Origin: DAIOGN01 sp036745245
GTDB taxonomy: Bacteria > Zixibacteria > MSB-5A5 > JAUVRN01
DNA: 7,310 nucleotides
Assembly (NCBI GenBank): GCA_036745245.1
Contig: DAIOGN010000143.1
Location: forward strand, 1 to 7,310
Direction: 5' to 3'
The notes below the pieces were generated by a model. It did no database searches. It was not told the origin of the DNA and was given only the letters and a program-made list of their open reading frames with translations. The position numbers and the translations under genes are program-made. Positions 1 through 7,310 of this stretch are shown here, piece after piece. Position 1 is the stretch's first letter. The number at the start of each line of letters is the position of its first letter.

Positions 1-54
1 GATCGTCCCCACGTTCACGTGAGGCTTCGTGCGCTCAAACTTCTGCTTTGCCAC
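1..54 (-). CDS. tuf: Elongation factor Tu, N-terminal fragment (gene runs off the window)
   Basis: Only the first 18 codons lie in the window, reading VAKQKFERTKPHVNVGTI, with the first residue being formyl-Met from a GTG start at 54-52. This is the near-invariant start of bacterial EF-Tu, just ahead of the GHVDHGKT P-loop that would follow outside the window. EF-Tu is the cytosolic GTPase that delivers aminoacyl-tRNA to the ribosomal A site. The start is supported by an AAGGAG Shine-Dalgarno at 67-62, seven bases upstream. The gene lies 40 bases after fusA on the same strand, the usual str-operon order. No terminator or convincing promoter is visible in the spacer, so co-transcription with fusA is likely. 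Identity is very secure despite the short fragment; whether this is the only tuf copy cannot be told. Confidence 0.95.
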   Translation of the reverse strand, partial: MAKQKFERTKPHVNVGTI

Positions 55-61
55 TCGTGTG

Positions 62-67
62 CTCCTT
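62..67 (-). promoter_or_regulatory. Shine-Dalgarno of tuf
   Basis: AAGGAG on the minus strand, seven bases before the GTG start of tuf. It is a strong site and it fixes the GTG at 54 as the start. It lies in the 40-base fusA–tuf spacer (55-94), in which I see no other signal. Confidence 0.85.
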
Positions 68-94
68 CGTCCGTTCCGGGTGCGTGCGGGCCCC

Positions 95-2176
95 TCAGGT
101 CCCTTTGACTTTGCTCACGATTTCGGCCGACACCGAGGACGGCACCTGATCGTAGTGTGCGAACTGCATCGAATACACGGCGCGACCCTGCGAGAGAGTG
201 CGCAGCCGCGTGGCATACCCGAACATCTCGGCCAGGGGCACCGTGGCGGCGATCACCTGAGCGTCGGAGCGCGGGACGATGCCCGCCACTTTGCCGCGCC
301 TGCGGTTGAGGTCGCCGATCACATCGCCCATATACTCCTCCGGCACCACCACTTCCACATCCATGATGGGCTCGAGAATCACGGCGCCGGCCTTCTTGCC
401 CGCATCCTGGAACGCCATGGATCCCGCGATGCGGAACGCCATTTCCGAGGAGTCCACCTCGTGATAGGATCCGTCGATGAGTTCCACGTGCACGTCGACG
501 AGCGGGTAGCCCGCCACGATGCCGTTCTCCAGGGCGCCCTTCACCCCGTGCTCCACGGCCGGGATGTATTCGCGGGGGATGGACCCGCCCACGATCTTGT
601 TGTCGAAGACGAACCCGCCGCCCTTTTCCATGGGGCGGACGTGCAGCACCACGTGCGCGAACTGTCCGCGTCCACCCGACTGCCGCACGAACCGCGTGTT
701 GGCGGTGGCCTCGCCGGTGAGCGTCTCCTTGTAGGCCACCTGCGGGCGGCCCACGTTCGCGCCCACCTTGAACTCGCGCAGCATGCGATCGCAGAGGATC
801 TCGAGGTGCAGCTCTCCCATCCCCGAGATCACGGTCTGGCCCGTCTCGTCGTCCTGACGGATACGGAATGTGGGATCCTCTTCGGCCAGCTTGAGCAGAG
901 CGTCTGTGAGCTTGTCCTGATCGGCCTTGGTCTTGGGCTCGATGGCCACGGAAATCACGGGCTCGGGGAATTTCATCTGCTCGAGCACGATGGGATTGTC
1001 GGGATCGCACAGCGTGTGACCCGTGCCGGTCTTCTTCAGCCCCACCAGCCCCACGATGTCGCCCGCATAGGCCTCGGGACGGTCTTCCCGTTTGTTGGCA
1101 TGCATCTCCACGATGCGGCTCACGCGCTCCTTGATATTGGAGACCGGATTGAGCACGTAGGAGCCGGCCTTGAGAGTGCCCGAGTAGACGCGGGCGAAGG
1201 TGAGTTTGCCGATGTGGGGATCGGTCATGATCTTGAACGCCAGGGCGGCCAGTGGTTCGTTGTCTTTGGGCTGGCGCTTCACCCGCTCTTCCTGCTGCGG
1301 GGCATGACCCTCCACCGCGGGCAGATCCGTGGGCGCCGGCAGGTAGTCGACGACGGCATCCAGGAGCTGCTGCACGCCCTTGTTCTTGAACGAGGAGCCG
1401 CACAGAACCGGAATGATCGCTCCTGCGATCGTGGCCTGGCGCAGGGCGCGCTTGATCTCGTCGGGAGAAATCGGCTCGTCGTGCAGGAACTTCTCGAGCA
1501 GCTTGTCGTCGTAATCCGACACGGCCTCCAGGAGCTTCTCCCGGTGCGTCCGGGCGTCCTCCATGAAGGACCGCGGCACTTCCTGATCCTCGAAGGTGGT
1601 GCCGGCGGATTCCTCGTGATACACGCGGAACGTCATGTCAATCAGGTTCACGATGCCCGTGAACAGATCGCCCTGACCGCCCGGCAACTGGATGGGATAC
1701 ACGTTCGCCCCCAGACGCTTGCGCATCATGGCGATGGCTTCGTGGAAGTCGGCACCCACGCGGTCGATCTTGTTGATGTAGGCGATGCGCGGCACGCCGT
1801 ACTTGTCGGCCTGGCGCCAGACGGTTTCCGACTGCGGTTCGACACCGCCCACGGCACAGAACAGCGCCACGGCGCCGTCCAGCACGCGCAGCGAACGTTC
1901 CACTTCCACCGTGAAGTCCACGTGGCCGGGCGTGTCGATGATGTTGATCTGGTGGTCCTGCCAGTAGGCCGTGGTGGCAGCCGACGTGATGGTGATGCCG
2001 CGTTCCTTTTCCTGCTCCATCCAGTCCATCACGGCCGCGCCGTCGTGGACCTCGCCCAGCTTGTGCGTCTTGCCGGTATAGAAGAGGATGCGCTCGGTCG
2101 TGGTGGTTTTCCCGGCGTCGATGTGCGCCATGATTCCGATGTTGCGCACTTTGCGAATGTCGATACTACGCGGCAT
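95..2176 (-). CDS. fusA: Elongation factor G (EF-G), complete
   Basis: 693-residue translational GTPase that drives tRNA–mRNA translocation and, with ribosome recycling factor, ribosome recycling in the cytosol. The length is normal for EF-G. GTPase motifs visible: G1 AHIDAGKT (17-24), switch I RGITITS (59-65), G3 DTPGHVDF (81-88, with catalytic His85), G4 NKID (135-138), and a G5-like CGSSFKNKG. The VGGVEPQSETVWRQA stretch is typical of canonical EF-G rather than of tetracycline-resistance or RF3 relatives. C-terminal domains IV–V are present, including GGSIPREYIPAV and the GYATRLRTLSQGRAVYSMQF-type domain V. The ATG at 2176 is secure because an in-frame TGA lies upstream at 2209-2207 with no other start between. 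The SD is a modest GGAG (2191-2188) with a long 11-base spacing, and it is buried in a hairpin (see 2179-2231). Stop TGA at 97-95. It follows rpsG after 175 bases and precedes tuf by 40. Confidence 0.98.
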   Translation of the reverse strand: MPRSIDIRKVRNIGIMAHIDAGKTTTTERILFYTGKTHKLGEVHDGAAVMDWMEQEKERGITITSAATTAYWQDHQINIIDTPGHVDFTVEVERSLRVLDGAVALFCAVGGVEPQSETVWRQADKYGVPRIAYINKIDRVGADFHEAIAMMRKRLGANVYPIQLPGGQGDLFTGIVNLIDMTFRVYHEESAGTTFEDQEVPRSFMEDARTHREKLLEAVSDYDDKLLEKFLHDEPISPDEIKRALRQATIAGAIIPVLCGSSFKNKGVQQLLDAVVDYLPAPTDLPAVEGHAPQQEERVKRQPKDNEPLAALAFKIMTDPHIGKLTFARVYSGTLKAGSYVLNPVSNIKERVSRIVEMHANKREDRPEAYAGDIVGLVGLKKTGTGHTLCDPDNPIVLEQMKFPEPVISVAIEPKTKADQDKLTDALLKLAEEDPTFRIRQDDETGQTVISGMGELHLEILCDRMLREFKVGANVGRPQVAYKETLTGEATANTRFVRQSGGRGQFAHVVLHVRPMEKGGGFVFDNKIVGGSIPREYIPAVEHGVKGALENGIVAGYPLVDVHVELIDGSYHEVDSSEMAFRIAGSMAFQDAGKKAGAVILEPIMDVEVVVPEEYMGDVIGDLNRRRGKVAGIVPRSDAQVIAATVPLAEMFGYATRLRTLSQGRAVYSMQFAHYDQVPSSVSAEIVSKVKGT

Positions 2177-2210
2177 ACAAAAAAAATCTCCGGACGGCCG
2201 GGAACGTCAT
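2166..2210 (-). CDS. Possible 14-codon leader ORF overlapping the fusA start
   Basis: A short open frame starts at ATG 2210-2208 and ends at TAG 2168-2166. It would encode MTFPAVRRFFLYAA. It has a perfect GGAGG(G) Shine-Dalgarno at 2221-2216 with 5-6 bases spacing, better than the site of fusA itself. It is out of frame with fusA and overlaps its first 11 bases, so a terminating ribosome would sit on the fusA AUG. Its start codon lies in the apical loop of the leader hairpin, and translation would run through the 3' arm and the U tract. No similarity is recognised. Translation is not proven; the ORF is listed because of the SD and the geometry. The alternative is chance overlap, with GGAGGG fortuitous. 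Confidence 0.3.
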   Translation of the reverse strand: MTFPAVRRFFLYAA

Positions 2211-2231
2211 CGGTTCCCTCCATTCCGGAGA
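2179..2231 (-). terminator. Terminator-like hairpin plus U8 in the fusA leader (candidate attenuator / SD-sequestering element)
   Basis: On the transcribed strand, UCUCCGGA (2231-2224) pairs perfectly with UCCGGAGA (2194-2187). Inside, GGGAAC (2218-2213) pairs with GUUCCC (2205-2200) around a 7-base loop (2212-2206); the two helices are separated by a 5x5 internal loop that can form about two more G-C pairs. Eight uninterrupted U (2186-2179) follow the stem with no gap. This is the architecture of an intrinsic terminator, but it sits two bases before the fusA AUG inside an operon. The 3' arm also contains the fusA SD (GGAG, 2191-2188). It could therefore act by premature termination, by SD occlusion, or both. 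The structure is seen in the sequence; a regulatory function is inferred. Confidence 0.6.
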
Positions 2232-2286
2232 AGGAAACGAAATCGGTCCCCTTAGTCTGTGTTGGCGTTCCTCATGTGCTCCCGAT

Positions 2287-2313
2287 GGGGCCCGGGGCGC
2301 CCCCCCGAAACCC
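2287..2313 (-). other. G-rich block matching a G-quadruplex pattern, with an overlapping GC palindrome
   Basis: The minus strand (mRNA sense) carries GGG (2313-2311), UUUC, G7 (2306-2300, readable as GGG-G-GGG), CGCCCC, then GGG (2293-2291). This fits the G3+N1-7 four-tract pattern. The same bases contain the palindrome GGGGCGCCCC and a following CCCC, so short GC hairpins compete. A further GGGGGG-AC-GGG-C-GGG run lies just upstream, between 2323 and the rpsG stop. It is in the 175-base rpsG–fusA gap; outside this block and the fusA-proximal hairpin I see no promoter there. Function is unknown. Confidence 0.35.
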
Positions 2314-2351
2314 TGGTGGTGGTGCGGACCTTCCCGCCCGTCCCCCCGCTC

Positions 2352-2822
2352 CTACCAGCGGTAGTGCGCGAAGGCCTTGTTGGCCTCCGCCATGCGGTGG
2401 GTGTCTTCTTTCTTTTTCACGGCCGCGCCGTCGCCTTTGGCGGCGGCGATCATCTCTGCACCCAGCTTCTCGGCCATCGTGTGCTCGCCCCGCGAAGAGG
2501 CGTACAGGATGAGCCAGCGGATGCCCAGGGCCACGCGGCGGTCGGACCGCACCTCCACGGGCACCTGGTAGGTGGACCCGCCCACGCGGCGGCTCTTCAC
2601 TTCGACCACAGGCTTGACGTTGTTCAGGGCCTGCTGAAACACTTCCAGGCCCGGCTTGTTCGCGCCCTTTTCGGCGTGGGCCACGGCTCCGTAGAAAATC
2701 TGCTCAGCGATCGACTTCTTGCCACGCGTCATGAGTGCGTTGACGAACTGCGTCACCAGCGTGGAGTGAAACCTGGGGTCGGGGTTGACAGCGCGTTTGT
2801 CGATTTGTTTGCGACGAGGCAT
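2352..2822 (-). CDS. rpsG: Small ribosomal subunit protein uS7
   Basis: 156 residues, the standard length of bacterial S7, starting MPRRKQIDKRAVNPDPRF and ending FAHYRW. S7 is a primary 16S rRNA binder that nucleates assembly of the 30S head and lines the E site. Family hallmarks seen are the basic N-terminal arm, the LNNVKPVVEVKSRRVGGSTYQVPVEV stretch (about 66-91; loop and beta-hairpin region), and the helical C-terminus with a HRMAEANKAFAHYRW-type end. ATG at 2822. The SD is weak (GAGA, 2835-2832) and overlaps the rpsL stop codon TAG (2837-2835). The gap to rpsL is only 12 bases, which suggests translational coupling. In E. coli, S7 represses its operon by binding a longer rpsL–rpsG spacer; a 12-base gap leaves little room for that structure here, so autoregulation, if present, must use another site. 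Confidence 0.98.
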   Translation of the reverse strand: MPRRKQIDKRAVNPDPRFHSTLVTQFVNALMTRGKKSIAEQIFYGAVAHAEKGANKPGLEVFQQALNNVKPVVEVKSRRVGGSTYQVPVEVRSDRRVALGIRWLILYASSRGEHTMAEKLGAEMIAAAKGDGAAVKKKEDTHRMAEANKAFAHYRW

Positions 2823-2834
2823 AGCGATCGTTCT

Positions 2835-3209
2835 CTACTTCTTAGGGCGTTTGGTGCCGTACTTCGAGCGGCTCTTGTTTCGGTCGGCGACGCCGGCCGT
2901 GTCCATGGTGCCGCGGATGATGTGGTAGCGCACGCCCGGCAGGTCTTTCACGCGGCCGCCCCGGATGAGCACAATGGAGTGCTCCTGGAGGTTGTGTCCC
3001 TCCCCCGGAATGTAGGCCGTCACCTCCATGCCGTTGGTGAGCCGCACGCGCGCGATCTTGCGAAGCGCCGAATTGGGCTTCTTGGGCGTGGCCGTGTACA
3101 CACGGGTGCACACGCCGCGCTTCTGCGGCGAAGCGCGCAACGCCGGCGTGGTGCTCTTGGTGATCACCGCGCGGCGCCCCTGGCGAATTAATTGTCCAAT
3201 CGTTGGCAA
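2835..3209 (-). CDS. rpsL: Small ribosomal subunit protein uS12, TTG start
   Basis: 124 residues, typical of S12, starting MPTIGQLIRQGRR and ending SKYGTKRPKK. S12 sits at the 30S decoding centre and helps set accuracy. Conserved loops are present: PQKRGVCTRVYT (28-39), PKKPNSALRK (42-51) and RGGRVKDLPGVRYH (83-96). Both lysines of the PKKPNS loop and the Lys of GRVKDLPG are wild type, so the common streptomycin-resistance substitutions are absent. Asp89 is the residue that RimO methylthiolates in other bacteria. The start codon is TTG (3209-3207): no in-frame ATG or GTG gives the correct N-terminus, and AGGA (3220-3217) lies seven bases upstream. An ATG at 3229 is out of frame. The gene follows rpoC by 64 bases and precedes rpsG by 12. 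A candidate promoter overlaps the rpoC stop. Confidence 0.97.
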   Translation of the reverse strand: MPTIGQLIRQGRRAVITKSTTPALRASPQKRGVCTRVYTATPKKPNSALRKIARVRLTNGMEVTAYIPGEGHNLQEHSIVLIRGGRVKDLPGVRYHIIRGTMDTAGVADRNKSRSKYGTKRPKK

Positions 3210-3216
3210 CTTGGTT

Positions 3217-3220
3217 TCCT
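3217..3220 (-). promoter_or_regulatory. Shine-Dalgarno deciding the TTG start of rpsL
   Basis: AGGA on the minus strand, within ACAGGAAACC, seven bases before TTG at 3209. With the conserved MPTI N-terminus it selects the TTG over the out-of-frame ATG at 3229. Confidence 0.7.
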
Positions 3221-3248
3221 GTCTTTCATCCCTGTCGAAAAACCGCTA

Positions 3249-3273
3249 AACTTAGGGCACGTCCGGGGTTGCG

Positions 3274-3277
<4 letters not shown>
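3249..3277 (-). promoter_or_regulatory. Candidate housekeeping-sigma promoter for the rpsL–rpsG–fusA–tuf unit
   Basis: On the minus strand, TTGACG (3277-3272; five of six bases of the -35 consensus) is followed by exactly 17 bases and then TAAGTT (3254-3249; matches T1, A2 and T6 of the -10 consensus). The TGA inside the -35 box is the rpoC stop codon. Transcription would begin near 3243-3241, giving a leader of about 30 bases to the rpsL TTG. No intrinsic terminator is seen between rpoC and rpsL, so read-through from the rpoBC unit is also likely. The -10 match is partial, hence moderate confidence. Confidence 0.45.

Positions 3278-7310
<4,033 letters not shown>

Noticed and set aside
15..1403. 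462-codon open frame on the minus strand inside fusA
   Set aside because: It is a different frame of the same strand with an Arg/Gly/His-rich translation; the EF-G frame over the same bases is unambiguous.
2029..2223. 64-codon frame from ATG 2223 (MEGTDD...) running into fusA
   Set aside because: No SD lies before this ATG, and its product is an out-of-frame reading of fusA. The ATG at 2210 has the good SD instead.
29..2512. 827-codon open frame on the plus strand, opposite fusA and part of rpsG
   Set aside because: It is an antisense shadow of fusA. TTA, CTA and TCA codons are rare in this GC-rich gene, so the opposite strand lacks stops. The translation is rich in His, Arg and Gly and shows no recognisable domain.
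2259..3191. 310-codon open frame on the plus strand spanning rpsG, rpsL and part of the fusA leader
   Set aside because: It covers two conserved ribosomal protein genes in antisense, its product resembles nothing, and no SD or promoter supports it.
3188..3229. 13-codon ORF (MKDRKPSCQRLDN) overlapping the rpsL start
   Set aside because: The only G-rich site (AGGG) touches the ATG directly, with no spacing, so initiation is unlikely. It superficially parallels the fusA leader ORF but lacks its SD and hairpin.
3210..3273. Intrinsic terminator after rpoC
   Set aside because: A U5 run is present (mRNA GCGGUUUUUCG), but only 2-4 bp pairings such as CUAA/UUAG can form before it, so no credible terminator stem exists.

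Overview
The window is a stretch of the conserved bacterial transcription–translation gene cluster, entirely on the minus strand. Read in the direction of transcription it holds rpoC (5' end outside the window), rpsL, rpsG, fusA and the first 18 codons of tuf. This is the 'str operon' order (S12–S7–EF-G–EF-Tu) directly behind the RNA polymerase beta' gene. All four complete or near-complete proteins look intact, with normal lengths and key motifs. No mobile element, CRISPR array, tRNA or rRNA gene, phage gene or defence gene is visible, and no new multi-gene system can be supported here.

The source is a GC-rich bacterium. The RpoC trigger loop carries an insertion of about 175 residues (SI3 type), and the S12 and EF-G N-termini read like those of Gemmatimonadota or nearby lineages. 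That placement is an inference from memory of the families, not from a search. Rare TTA/CTA/TCA codons in these GC-rich genes leave long open frames on the opposite strand (827, 310 and 1085 codons), which I treat as shadows.

Layout: tuf start 1-54 (GTG start); 40-base spacer with a Shine-Dalgarno (SD); fusA 95-2176; a 175-base leader 2177-2351; rpsG 2352-2822; 12-base gap; rpsL 2835-3209 (TTG start); 64-base gap holding a promoter-like sequence whose -35 box overlaps the rpoC stop; rpoC 3274 to beyond 7310.

The part worth a second look is the rpsG–fusA gap. Next to fusA it contains an interrupted 8+6 bp hairpin followed at once by eight U and only two further bases before the fusA AUG, with the fusA SD buried in the 3' arm. 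A 14-codon ORF with a perfect GGAGG SD starts in the apical loop, runs through the hairpin and U tract, and stops just past the fusA AUG in another frame. Together these look like an attenuator and/or translational-coupling device that could set EF-G/EF-Tu output apart from S12/S7. Further upstream in the same gap is a G-rich block matching a quadruplex pattern.
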